From DASUPK01 sp036265435 (lineage in GTDB: Bacteria > Actinomycetota > Thermoleophilia > Solirubrobacterales > 70-9), in NCBI GenBank assembly GCA_036265435.1, contig DATAPB010000016.1, positions 1-25,577 of the forward strand: a DNA stretch of 25,577 bases. The letters are read 5' to 3'. Below the pieces are notes generated by a model. The model saw only the letters and a list, made by a program, of their open reading frames with translations. It did no database searches and was not told the DNA's origin. Made by a program: the position numbers and the translations under genes. Every line of letters starts with the position of its first letter. The first letter of the stretch is position 1. Positions 8,278 through 16,039 of the stretch are shown here, in pieces.

Positions 8278-8296
8278 GACCTCGTAATACGGGGTC
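8278..8296. terminator. Hairpin between convergent genes, possible bidirectional terminator
   Basis: GACCTCG (8278-8284) and CGGGGTC (8290-8296) form a 7-bp stem with one G-U pair and a TAATA loop. It sits between the ends of the cupin gene (8261) and the peptidase gene (8315). No T-tract follows on either strand, so the call rests on position and stem only. Confidence 0.35.
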
Positions 8297-8314
8297 ATTG
8301 CTTCGAAATCGTCT

Positions 8315-9157
8315 CTAGCCGCCCTTCACGACCTCCTCCGCGATCCGCAGCGCCCTGTTCAGGGCCGGTTTCTGCAGCAGCCGCGGTCGGTCACAGGCCA
8401 TGTGATGGCAAGGGAAGACGCCCTTCCAGACCTCCATGACCGCACCGGCGAGCCCGGCCAGCTCGAACTCGCGATGGTCGGAGTTGCCGGTCCCGGCGTC
8501 GCGCGCCCAGTGGACGGTGACTCCCGCGCGGCGGGCGGCGCCCAGGATCTCTCCCTCGACCCCGCTACGGATCCCCACGGCCGGTGAGCGCAGATAGAAG
8601 CGCCTGCCGAGGCCGACCTCGTCGAGCGAGAGCGCGAAGCGGAGGTCCGAGGCTCTGCCCTCGGACTTGACCAGCTTCACCAGGGCCGCCGCGCCCGCGT
8701 GGTAGGGGAGGCCGGTGACCTGTCGTTCCTCGGACCCCGTCGCCACCAGCCAGATGTCGCAGGCGGGGTCAAGCGAGGCGAGCCGAGGCGCTAGCCCCAC
8801 GAGGACGCCGACGCCGGAGGCGTTGTCGATCGCGCCGTGGCCCGGGGGCACGCTGTCGGTGTGCGACATGAGGATCACCAGGCAGCTCCCCGGCCGGTCG
8901 AGCCTGCCGATCACGTTGCGGGACTGGCCGCGGCCTCGAACGCGGACCGGGTCGACCTGCACGTCGAGTCCGGCGGCCCGGAACTGGCGCGCCACGTACC
9001 GGTGAGCCCGTCGCTCGTTCGTGCTCGCGGAAGGCCGCGAGCCGATCTTGCCCGAGAGATGGATGGCGGCCTGGTAGGGGGAAGGGCTGTCGCCGGTGTT
9101 CGGCGAGGCGGCGGCGAGCGCGGTGAGCGCAAGGGCGGTGAGCGACGCGACGAACAT
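8315..9157 (-). CDS. Secreted M28-family zinc aminopeptidase
   Basis: A 280-aa exported metallopeptidase. Residues 1-18 form a short Sec-type signal (MFVASLTALALTALAAAS). The M28 co-catalytic zinc ligands can be followed: His99 in MSHTDSV, Asp111 in GAIDNASG, the Glu pair 143-144 in TGSEE, Asp179 in LSLDEVG, and a C-terminal His at 251-252 in CHHMACD, with SDHREFELAG before it. Such enzymes remove N-terminal residues from peptides outside the cell. The protein lacks the PA domain of larger M28 peptidases. It starts 46 bases from the divergent methyltransferase start at 9204, so the two may share a control region. Confidence 0.88.
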   Translation of the reverse strand: MFVASLTALALTALAAASPNTGDSPSPYQAAIHLSGKIGSRPSASTNERRAHRYVARQFRAAGLDVQVDPVRVRGRGQSRNVIGRLDRPGSCLVILMSHTDSVPPGHGAIDNASGVGVLVGLAPRLASLDPACDIWLVATGSEERQVTGLPYHAGAAALVKLVKSEGRASDLRFALSLDEVGLGRRFYLRSPAVGIRSGVEGEILGAARRAGVTVHWARDAGTGNSDHREFELAGLAGAVMEVWKGVFPCHHMACDRPRLLQKPALNRALRIAEEVVKGG

Positions 9158-9203
9158 CCGTCATTCGTAACAAGGCTCGCGGCTGGTCGTAACATTGCCA
9201 ATC

Positions 9204-10115
9204 GTGGAGAAGGTCTCCGTCGAAAGTGATCAGCCGGCGTCGGTCCTGGTCGCGCCGGACAACGAGGAGGCCACCGAGGCCTGGAGCGGCGTCCTTTTCG
9301 ACCGCTTCGTCCAGTATCGGGATCTGATCGTCGGCGGGCTGAAGGCTCACGGGGACGCGGCCATGGGCCTCCATCCGCCGGAGCCGGGGTACCGCGTCCT
9401 CGACATCGGCTGCGGCTTCGGCGACACCACCCAGCAGCTGGCTGCGTTGGTCGGCGCCGATGGCCACGCCACCGGCGTCGACGTCTCGGAGCCTTTCATC
9501 GAAGCGTCGATCGCAGAGGCAGGAAAGGCGGGGGTCGAGAACGTGGGCTTCTTTGCCACCGATGTTCAGGTCGGCGACCTGAGGGGTCCCTACGACTATG
9601 CCTTCTCGCGAATGGGAGTGATGTTCTTCGCCAACCCGGTCCAGGCGCTGAAAAACATCTGTGGCGCGCTTCGCCCCGGCGCCCGCCTGGTGGCGGCCGT
9701 CTGGCGACGCAAGCTAGACAACGAGTGGCTCTACCGGGCCGAGCAGGTTGCTGAGAAGTACCTCGAGGAGCCCGAAGAGCCGGAGGATGTGCGCTGCGGC
9801 CCCGGCCCGTTCTCCATGGCCAACCCCGACACCGTCTCCGACCAGCTTCAGATCGCCGGCTTCGAGCGCCCGACCTTCACCCGTTGCGACCTGCCGATCA
9901 GGCTCGGGAACGACCTCGACCACGCGGTCGACTTCAACATGGCGCTTGGTCCCGCCGCCGAGCTGCTCCGGATCTGCCCTGCCGCCGAGGTCGAGCGGCT
10001 GAGACCGAGGGTGCAGCAGGAGATCCGCGACGTGCTGGCCGACTACGTCCAGGCTGACGGGACCGTCATGGGCCCTGCCTCCACCTGGATCGTCAGCGCG
10101 ACCGCCCCGGAATAG
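9204..10115 (+). CDS. Class I SAM-dependent methyltransferase, UbiE-like
   Basis: A 303-aa cytoplasmic methyltransferase. SAM-binding motif I is VLDIGCGFGDTTQQLA, followed by the acidic end of strand 2 in ATGVDVSEPFIEAS. Motif II-like DYAFSRMGVMFFANPVQALKNI and the LRPGARLVAAVW strand continue the fold. The C-terminal half (MANPDTVSDQLQIAGFERPTF) is the usual substrate cap of small-molecule enzymes in this group; the substrate is unknown. Start choice: GTG 9204, or TTG 9195 in the same frame. A TAACAT box at 9190-9195 overlaps the TTG and sits 8 bases before the GTG, which favours the GTG and a leaderless message. The gene converges closely with the histidine kinase gene. Confidence 0.88.
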   Translation: MEKVSVESDQPASVLVAPDNEEATEAWSGVLFDRFVQYRDLIVGGLKAHGDAAMGLHPPEPGYRVLDIGCGFGDTTQQLAALVGADGHATGVDVSEPFIEASIAEAGKAGVENVGFFATDVQVGDLRGPYDYAFSRMGVMFFANPVQALKNICGALRPGARLVAAVWRRKLDNEWLYRAEQVAEKYLEEPEEPEDVRCGPGPFSMANPDTVSDQLQIAGFERPTFTRCDLPIRLGNDLDHAVDFNMALGPAAELLRICPAAEVERLRPRVQQEIRDVLADYVQADGTVMGPASTWIVSATAPE

Positions 10116-10127
10116 GCGGGACAGGTC

Positions 10128-11387
10128 TCAGCGGGGGGTGGCGGTCTCAAGGCGGCTGCCACGCGGCAGCGAGGCGAAGACGCGGTAGCCGCCGCCCCGC
10201 ATCGGGCCCGCGGAGAAGCGCCCGCCGAAGAGCTCCACCCGCTCTCGCATGCCGATCAGCCCCTTCTTGGTACCGACGGCGACGCCACCCGTCTGCCCGG
10301 GCCCGTCGTCGGTCACCTCGACCTGGACGCTCTCCGGCTCGAACGCGAGCCGCACGGTCGCGGCCGACCCCGGCCCCGCGTGCTTCAGCACGTTCGTCAG
10401 CGCCTCCTGCGTGATCCGGTACGCGGCCTGGTCGAGAACCGGCGGAAGGGCCGCCTCGTCGCCACTGCGGTTCACGGTCACCGAGAGCCCCGCGGCGCGG
10501 CATTCCGAGACCATCTGATCCAGGTGCGACAGGCTGACCCTCGCGTGGTCGAGATCGCCGGTGCCGCTCGGTCGAAGCAGCCCGAGAAGCTTTCGCATGT
10601 CCTCCATGGTGGCGCGGGAGGTCCGCTTGATCTCCTCGAAGACGCGCCGGGCGTCCCGGACATCCTGATCGTCATCGAGTGCGCGAATCCCGGCCGCGGC
10701 CTGCAGCGAGATCGCCGTGACGCCGTGGCCCGCGGCGTCATGAAGATCCCTCGCGATCCTCATGCGCTCGGCGACCACAGCCAGCCGTGCGGTCTCCTCG
10801 CGCTCGCGGTCGAGCGAGCGGCGCAGCCAGGACATCAGCAGGCCGGTGACGAGCAGCGTGGCGACGGTGACGACCCAGCGCGTGATCCCGGCCGACAGCG
10901 ACGGCCCGTCGTCGATCAGAAGGATCGCGTCCGCGACCCCGATCAGCCCGAGCTGGAGCAGGGCATGACGGAGGTCGAAGAACCAGAAGGCGAACAGGGA
11001 GACCCAGAGGAAGAGCACCTCGTTGTCCTCTGCGCCGACGCCGTGCCCGGCCTCGAGCGTTGCGAGCGTGATCACGGCGGTCCCGAGGGCGGCGGCCAGA
11101 CCGAGGGCCGGTTCGCTCACCCGGCTCCGGCTCAACATCAGGGAGCCGGCCAGCGCCGCCACCGCGCCGTAGCCGAGGATCAGCAGGTCGGAGCCCTCAG
11201 CCCCGGGAGGGAGCGCGACGGTGACGGCGAGCAGCAGCGCACCGCCGACTAGCAGGAGACCCGCCACGCGGGTGGCGAGAGCATGGCCTCCGATGGTCGG
11301 CAGCGGAGGCAGGCCGTGGGAGAGTTTCCGCAGTAGCCAGCTCACAGGTCGTCCCATCCTCTTGGAGGCACCGTTCTCCATTGGCAT
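10128..11387 (-). CDS. Membrane sensor histidine kinase, NarL-partner type (HisKA_3), orphan
   Basis: A 419-aa two-component sensor. Residues about 40-190 hold several hydrophobic membrane segments and almost no extracytoplasmic domain, so it probably senses within or near the membrane. The dimerisation and phosphoacceptor region is AERMRIARDLHDAAGHGV with His216. The ATP-binding domain has the N-box QEALTNVLKHAG, the G1 box TDDGPGQTGG and GLIGMRERVELFGG. This architecture pairs with LuxR/NarL-type response regulators. None lies in the window, since the neighbours are a methyltransferase and prfB. ATG 11387 is the first in-frame start; ATG 11357 is also possible. The open frame continues far upstream only as an antisense shadow of prfB. 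Confidence 0.88.
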   Translation of the reverse strand: MPMENGASKRMGRPVSWLLRKLSHGLPPLPTIGGHALATRVAGLLLVGGALLLAVTVALPPGAEGSDLLILGYGAVAALAGSLMLSRSRVSEPALGLAAALGTAVITLATLEAGHGVGAEDNEVLFLWVSLFAFWFFDLRHALLQLGLIGVADAILLIDDGPSLSAGITRWVVTVATLLVTGLLMSWLRRSLDREREETARLAVVAERMRIARDLHDAAGHGVTAISLQAAAGIRALDDDQDVRDARRVFEEIKRTSRATMEDMRKLLGLLRPSGTGDLDHARVSLSHLDQMVSECRAAGLSVTVNRSGDEAALPPVLDQAAYRITQEALTNVLKHAGPGSAATVRLAFEPESVQVEVTDDGPGQTGGVAVGTKKGLIGMRERVELFGGRFSAGPMRGGGYRVFASLPRGSRLETATPR

Positions 11388-11431
11388 TTCGGGGCAAACC
11401 GTAGAGGACGGGCGAATACCCTTAGGGAGAG

Positions 11432-12566
11432 ATGGCGGAAACACTTCCACAGGAGGGAATCTCAGCGCGCCTCGCCGAGATCCGGGGGCAGCTGAAGCTG
11501 CTCTCGGATTACCTTTGACCCCGATGCGCTGAGCAAGGAGGTCGATCGCCTCGAGGAGGAGATGCAGCGCCCCGGCTTCTGGGATGACCAGGCCGCCGCG
11601 GCCGACATCTCCGCCCAGCATTCTCGTGCGCAGCGGCGGCTCGAGGGATTCCGCCAGCTGACCCGGGACGTCGACGATCTCGGCGAGCTTGCCGAGCTCG
11701 CCGCCGACGACGAGGAGATGGCCGGCGAGCTGCAGACCCAGCTGGCATCGGTCGGGCAGCGCCTCGGGGAGCTCGAGGAGGAGAGGCTCTTCTCCGGCCG
11801 CTTCGATGCCGGCGATGCGGTCGTCACCATCAACTCGGGCGCGGGCGGCACCGACTCTCAGGATTGGGCCGAGATCCTGGTTCGCATGTACCTGCGCTGG
11901 GCGGAGCGCCGCGGCTTCAAGGTCGAGATGAAAGAGGCCTCCCCAGGGGAGGAGGCTGGTCTCAAGTCGGCGACCTTCGTGGTTCGGGGCGAGAACGCCT
12001 ACGGGCTGTTCGCCGCGGAGCGTGGGGTCCACCGGCTGATTCGGATCTCTCCCTTCGACGCCTCGGCGCGTCGGCACACCAGCTTCGCGCAGGTCGACGT
12101 CGCCCCCCTGGTCGCGGGCGACGTGGACGTCGAGATCGATGACGGCGACATCCGGGTCGACACCTACCGGGCCTCGGGTGCCGGCGGACAGCACGTCAAC
12201 AAGACCGACTCGGCGGTCCGCATCACCCACACCCCGACGGGCATCGTGGCCCAGTCGCAGAACGAGCGCTCGCAGGCCCAGAACAAGGCGACCGCGATGC
12301 AGATCCTGCGCTCCCGCCTCCTCGAGAGGAAGGAGCTCGAGCGGGCCGCGGAGCTCGCCCAGGAGCGCGGCGAGCAGAAGTCCGCGGAGTGGGGCTCCCA
12401 GATTCGCAGCTACTTCCTCCATCCCGATCAGCGAGTGAAGGACCACCGCACCGGCTTTGAGGTCGGGGACGCCCAGCGGGTGCTCGATGGGGACATCGAC
12501 GGGTTCATCCGCGAGTACCTGAATCAGGCGGCCGCCCGAGCGGGATCCGGGAACTCCGGCCAATGA
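11432..12566 (+). CDS. prfB: Peptide chain release factor 2, with programmed +1 frameshift
   Basis: RF2 ends translation at UGA and UAA. The gene is in two frames. ATG 11432 opens 28 codons ending SDYL, then an in-frame TGA at 11516-11518. A +1 shift on CTT-T gives Asp (GAC 11517-11519) and continues as DPDALSKEVDRLEEEM to the stop at 12566, for a product of about 377 aa. Confirming motifs are the stop-codon reader SPF in RISPFDASARRH and the peptidyl-transferase loop GGQ in ASGAGGQHVNKTDSAVR. The slip site CTTTGAC is the classical autoregulatory one: low RF2 slows termination at UGA and favours the shift. The usual AGGGGG stimulator just upstream of the slip site is not present. The last four bases overlap the FIST gene start (ATGA). 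Confidence 0.96.
11513..11519 (+). promoter_or_regulatory. RF2 +1 frameshift slip site with in-frame UGA
   Basis: CTTTGAC places a Leu codon in the P site and UGA in the A site, as in classical prfB genes. Reading resumes at GAC. The nearest G-run lies about 24 bases upstream (11484-11488), too far for the usual Shine-Dalgarno stimulator. Confidence 0.9.
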
Positions 12567-13762
12567 CGCTCGCCGAGCCGGGCACGGTCCAGGTCTCGGT
12601 CGGGGCGTCGGAGAGCTTCGACACGGTCGAGGCCGCCGCGGAGGCAGCCGATCGGGCGCGCGCAGGGCTCGGTCCCCCGTGCGACCTGGCCTTCGTCTTC
12701 GCCTCCGGCCAGCACCTCGGTATGGCCAAGTGGCTGCTGTCCGAGGTTCACGACCGGCTCGAGCCGCGGGCGCTGCTTGGCTGCGGCGCCGGAGGCACCG
12801 TCGCCGACGGGCATGAGCTCGAGGACACGCCGGGAGTCGTCGTCTGGAGTGCGTCGCTGCCCGCAGCGGAGCTCGAGACGATGCATCTGACGGCCGAACG
12901 GGAGGCCGACGGCTTCCGCCTGCTCGGGCTGCCCGAACCGCTGGCAACCCCCGCCGACGAGCCGAGTGCGGCGGACGAGTCCGTGATCGCGCTCTGCGAT
13001 CCGTTCAGCTTCCCGCCGGAGGAGCTACTCCGGGCGCTGGAGCGCTCGCGGCCGCGCGTCCCGGTTCTGGGCGGGCTGGCCAGCGCGTCCTACGCCGGGG
13101 GCGCGGTACTGCTGCGTGAGGGAGAGGTTCACACCGACGGCGCGGTCGCGATCCGCATGCGCGGTCTCGAGGTACTGCCGTGCGTCTCTCAGGGAGCCGG
13201 TCCGGTGGGGCCGGAGATGACCATCACAAAGGCCGAGGCGAACGTGATCGGAGAGCTGGCCGGGAAGCCCGCGATGGAGCGCCTGGGAGAGGTGATCTCC
13301 GAGCTTCCAGAGGACGAGCGGGAACTCGCGTCGTCGGGCGTCCTGATCGGGCTCGTCATCGACGAGAACCAGCCCGAGTACGACAGGGGCGACTTCCTGG
13401 TGCGACCGATCATCGGTGCGGACCGCGAGTCGGGAGCGATCGCGATCGGCGAGCAGGTTCGTGTGGGACAGACGGTTCGGCTACAGGTGCGCGACGCCGC
13501 TTCGGCCGACGAGGACCTGCGCGGGGCGCTCGCAGCGCAGGCCCAGGCGCTCGGCTCCGACGGTGCTGCCGGCGCTCTCCTCTTCACCTGCAACGGCCGC
13601 GGCTCCCACATGTTCGACGTCCCCGACCACGACGCGGGCGCGGTCGAGGATGCGCTGGGCGCCCCGACAGCGGGCTTCTTCTGCGCCGGCGAGATCGGGC
13701 CGGTCGGCGGCCGCAACTTCCTCCACGGCTTCACGGCAACGATGGCGGTGTTCCCCGCTTGA
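12563..13762 (+). CDS. FIST domain protein (FIST_N and FIST_C)
   Basis: A 399-aa soluble protein with the two FIST domains, proposed to be intracellular sensors of small ligands such as amino acids, often linked to signalling proteins. The N-domain shows CDLAFVFASGQHLG, LLGCGAGGTVADG and PVLGGLASASYAGGAVLL. The C-domain shows GLVIDENQPEYDRGDFLVRPI and, near the end, GALLFTCNGRGSHMF and TAGFFCAGEIGPVGGRNFLHGFTA, which are hallmark strings of FIST_C. It has no output domain of its own. ATG 12563 overlaps the prfB stop by four bases, so its translation is probably coupled to prfB. Ligand and partner are unknown; the orphan histidine kinase nearby is a conceivable partner only by position. Confidence 0.9.
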   Translation: MTLAEPGTVQVSVGASESFDTVEAAAEAADRARAGLGPPCDLAFVFASGQHLGMAKWLLSEVHDRLEPRALLGCGAGGTVADGHELEDTPGVVVWSASLPAAELETMHLTAEREADGFRLLGLPEPLATPADEPSAADESVIALCDPFSFPPEELLRALERSRPRVPVLGGLASASYAGGAVLLREGEVHTDGAVAIRMRGLEVLPCVSQGAGPVGPEMTITKAEANVIGELAGKPAMERLGEVISELPEDERELASSGVLIGLVIDENQPEYDRGDFLVRPIIGADRESGAIAIGEQVRVGQTVRLQVRDAASADEDLRGALAAQAQALGSDGAAGALLFTCNGRGSHMFDVPDHDAGAVEDALGAPTAGFFCAGEIGPVGGRNFLHGFTATMAVFPA

Positions 13763-13972
13763 AGTGCCCGGGCTGCGGTACCGCTGATCGGCGGGCCGAT
13801 CGCCGGGCTCTTCGCCTACTTCGCAGATCAGAAGGGCGACGTCGTGCAGCGGAACCTCGCTCTGATCGCCGTCGCACTCGCGCTGGTTGTCGTGATCCTG
13901 ATCAGCTTCCTGCCGGGAACCTGGGACCTGCTGCTGCCGTGGGTCAATCTGCAGGGGGCGATCCCGACCTAG
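13763..13972 (+). CDS. Possible small single-pass membrane protein, start unresolved
   Basis: A short frame directly after the FIST gene ends at TAG 13970-13972. It reads IGGPIAGLFAYFADQKGD, then a clear membrane helix (LALIAVALALVVVILISFLPG) and a short tail. No ATG is present; GTG 13844 would give about 42 aa that still contain the helix. In the other frame, TTG 13759 overlaps the FIST stop and reads MKCPGCGT, the start of a zinc ribbon, before continuing into unlikely Arg-rich sequence. One base change would join the ribbon to the helix, a common architecture for small membrane proteins. It may therefore be a real small gene, a frame-broken one, or chance. The end touches the ogt end on the other strand. 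Confidence 0.4.
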   Translation, partial: SARAAVPLIGGPIAGLFAYFADQKGDVVQRNLALIAVALALVVVILISFLPGTWDLLLPWVNLQGAIPT

Positions 13973-14607
13973 AGCTGGAGCGCGCCCTCGAAGTCGAGCA
14001 GCCCGCGCTTCATCTCCGAGCCGCCGCCGTAGTTGCCGACCCCGCCGCCCGAGGGGACGACGCGGTGGCAGGGGACGATCAGCGGGATCGGGTTGTGACC
14101 GCAGGCGGTGCCCGCTGCGCGGAACGCCCTCGCGTTTCCGGCCGACTCGGCGATCTCGGCGTAGGTCTTGGTCCTCCCGTACGGGATCCGGGCGACCGCG
14201 TGAAGCGCCCGGCTCCGGAAGCCGGGTGACGTCAGGGTCCAGTCGACCGGGACGTCGAACTCCGTCCGGCGGCCCTCGAAGTACTCCTCGAGCTCGCGCC
14301 GCTCCTCATCGAGCCGCTGCGGCGATTCCATGATTCGCGGCGACACGTTCGCCGCCAGTTCCTCGAGCACCTCGTCGCGAGGCCGCTCACGGCCACGGTC
14401 AACAGGCAGAGCCAGGCGAACGACCCCGCGCTCGGTGCTGGCGACCAGGAGCTCACCGTACGGCGAATCGACCTCGGCGTAGGCGACGTCGATCAGGCCA
14501 TCGCGCTCGGCGCGGGCGAGCAGGCCCTGCACGGCGCGGTCGAGATCAGCGTCCGACGGAGCCTGGCGCAACATCTTCTCGAGCTGCTTTTCGGTCAACG
14601 GGTTCAT
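13969..14607 (-). CDS. ogt: Ogt/MGMT-type methylated-DNA--protein-cysteine methyltransferase with N-terminal extension
   Basis: A suicide repair protein that takes alkyl groups from O6-alkylguanine onto a cysteine. The active site is IVPCHRVVPSGG. The helix-turn-helix part (RIPYGRTKTYAEIAESAGNARAFRAAGTACGHNPIP) is fully conserved, as is the GNYGGG turn. The protein is 212 aa; the family's usual N-terminus matches from VDSPYGELLVAS at about residue 46. Before it lies an extra, mostly helical segment (MNPLTEKQLEKMLRQ onward) without Cys or His. ATG 14607 overlaps the stop of the ECF sigma gene (ATGA) and has AGAGGTGAG upstream. The coupling suggests joint control, and the extension might contact the sigma factor (inference). 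Confidence 0.93.
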   Translation of the reverse strand: MNPLTEKQLEKMLRQAPSDADLDRAVQGLLARAERDGLIDVAYAEVDSPYGELLVASTERGVVRLALPVDRGRERPRDEVLEELAANVSPRIMESPQRLDEERRELEEYFEGRRTEFDVPVDWTLTSPGFRSRALHAVARIPYGRTKTYAEIAESAGNARAFRAAGTACGHNPIPLIVPCHRVVPSGGGVGNYGGGSEMKRGLLDFEGALQL

Positions 14608-15104
14608 GCGAACTCACCTCTGAGCTTCTGCAGGCCCTCGTGGACATTGCGGCGAGCTGCCGCCTCGGAGCTGTCCATGGCCCGCGCGATTGCGGAATAA
14701 GACATGTCGGTGGCGTAGCGGAGGACGACCGCGCTGCGCTGCTTCGGCGGCAGTGAGCTGACCGCGCGCCACAGGTCCGGGTCGCGCTCTGCGACCACCT
14801 CATCCGGCTTGGAGTTGGAGGTCGGCACGGATCCGGCGACCTCCTCCGCGTCGCCGGCAGGAACGGCTCGCCTGGCGCGGCCGCGGTGGTGGTCGATCGC
14901 CTTGTTGTGGGCGATGGTGATGAGCCAGGAATGAAGGTTGCGGGCGTGTTCCAGCCCCTCATAGGCGCGCAGGGCGGCGATGAAGGTCTCCTGAAAGACG
15001 TCCTCGGCGTCGTGCGGCCCGACGGTCGCGACGAGGTAGCCGAGCACGTCGGAGCCGTGCTCGTCGAGCAGCGCCTGGAAGGGTGGAAGCGATTCATTCG
15101 ACAT
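14604..15104 (-). CDS. ECF-subfamily RNA polymerase sigma factor
   Basis: A 166-aa sigma factor with only regions 2 and 4. Region 2 includes GPHDAEDVFQETFIAALRAYEG and LHSWLITIAHNKAIDHHR, matching promoter -10 recognition and core binding. Region 4 includes LPPKQRSAVVLRYATDMSYSAIARAMDSSEAAARRNV, the -35-binding helix-turn-helix. ATG 15104 gives MSNESLPPFQALLDEHG, a normal start for region 2; the open frame upstream is not protein-like. No separate anti-sigma factor is present, and the next gene, overlapping by 4 bases, is ogt. The sigma factor probably controls its own operon and perhaps alkylation-repair genes (inference). It is divergent from nadC across 86 bases. Confidence 0.92.
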   Translation of the reverse strand: MSNESLPPFQALLDEHGSDVLGYLVATVGPHDAEDVFQETFIAALRAYEGLEHARNLHSWLITIAHNKAIDHHRGRARRAVPAGDAEEVAGSVPTSNSKPDEVVAERDPDLWRAVSSLPPKQRSAVVLRYATDMSYSAIARAMDSSEAAARRNVHEGLQKLRGEFA

Positions 15105-15190
15105 CTGCCCAGTAAACGTCGCACACCGTGGATTCGTGAGACTGATATGCGAGGGTGCTCCGCAAGCGAAGCTGAGGAGCAACCGTTTTC

Positions 15191-16030
15191 ATGAAGGTCG
15201 ATTCCGATACCCGCGAGCTGGTCGCCCGCGCCCTGCTCGAGGACCTCGGGTCCGGCGACGTTACGGCCGAGGCGGTGGTCCCCGAGGACGCGACCGGTCG
15301 CGCGACAATCACCCAGAAGGAGCCCGGTGTCCTCTTCGGCCTTGATGTCGCGGCCGAGGTCTTCCGACAGACCGACGCCGGGGCTCTGGAGCGTCAATCC
15401 AACGAGGCGGACTGGCTCGACGACGTACCCGTGACCGTGGCGACGATCGCCGGGCCCGCCCACGCGCTCCTGGCGGCCGAGCGCACTGCGCTCAACTTCC
15501 TCTGCCACCTCTCCGGAGTGGCGACCCTGACGGCCATGTTTGTGGATCGGGTCGAGCTCACCGGTGCCCGGGTTCTCGACACGAGGAAGACCATTCCCGG
15601 GCTGCGCGCACTCGAGAAGGCGGCAGTGGCGGCAGGCGGAGGTACGAACCACCGGGTGGGCCTCTATGACGCGATCCTGATCAAGGAGAATCATGCGGCG
15701 ATCGCGGGCGGGGTGGGGGAGGCGGTCAGGAAGGCTCGCGCGACCAAGCCGGATCTGCCCGTGGAGGTGGAGTGCCGAGACCTGGACGAGGTGCGCGAGG
15801 CGATGGATGCGGGCGCGGACCGCCTGCTGCTCGACAACATGGACCCGATCGAGCTGCGCGAAGCAGTATCCGTCCGCGGCTCCGCCGAGCGTCCGGAGCT
15901 CGAGGCGTCGGGCGGCGTCACGCTGGTGAACGTCCGTGAGATCGCGGAGACCGGGGTCGACTACGTCTCCGTCGGCGCCCTCACGCACTCGGCGCCCGCG
16001 CTCGATCTCAGCATGATCATCGACATATAG
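15191..16030 (+). CDS. nadC: Nicotinate-nucleotide pyrophosphorylase (quinolinate phosphoribosyltransferase)
   Basis: Converts quinolinate and PRPP into nicotinate mononucleotide, CO2 and PPi, the third step of de novo NAD synthesis, in the cytoplasm. The 279-aa length is normal. Signatures are EDLGSGDVTAEAV near the N-terminus, ERTALNFLCHLSGVAT, VLDTRKTIPGLRALEKAAV, GGGTNHRVGLYDAILIKENH, VEVECRDLDE and LLLDNMDP. One oddity is that the segment usually rich in hydrophobic residues around 55-75 is short and acidic (TDAGALERQSNEADW). GAGGAG lies upstream of the ATG with good spacing. It shares the 15105-15190 divergent region with the sigma-factor gene. nadA lies 1.5 kb downstream and nadB is not in the window. 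Confidence 0.96.
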   Translation: MKVDSDTRELVARALLEDLGSGDVTAEAVVPEDATGRATITQKEPGVLFGLDVAAEVFRQTDAGALERQSNEADWLDDVPVTVATIAGPAHALLAAERTALNFLCHLSGVATLTAMFVDRVELTGARVLDTRKTIPGLRALEKAAVAAGGGTNHRVGLYDAILIKENHAAIAGGVGEAVRKARATKPDLPVEVECRDLDEVREAMDAGADRLLLDNMDPIELREAVSVRGSAERPELEASGGVTLVNVREIAETGVDYVSVGALTHSAPALDLSMIIDI

Positions 16031-16039
16031 AGTCGCCCA

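Noticed and set aside
11411..11428. CCCTTAGGG near-palindrome between the kinase and prfB as an operator
   Set aside because: Only 4-bp arms around one base and overlapping a -10-like box; too short to claim.
11388..12947. Very long minus-strand open frame continuing upstream of the histidine kinase
   Set aside because: It is antisense to prfB, whose RF2 motifs are unmistakable. The translated extension is rich in Arg, Pro and Leu without domain features, as expected from high-GC shadow frames.
15151..15180. Small inverted repeat (GCTCC/GGAGC) upstream of nadC as an NAD-responsive riboswitch or operator
   Set aside because: Five-bp arms only and no known NAD riboswitch features; it contains the nadC Shine-Dalgarno, so the match is probably incidental.
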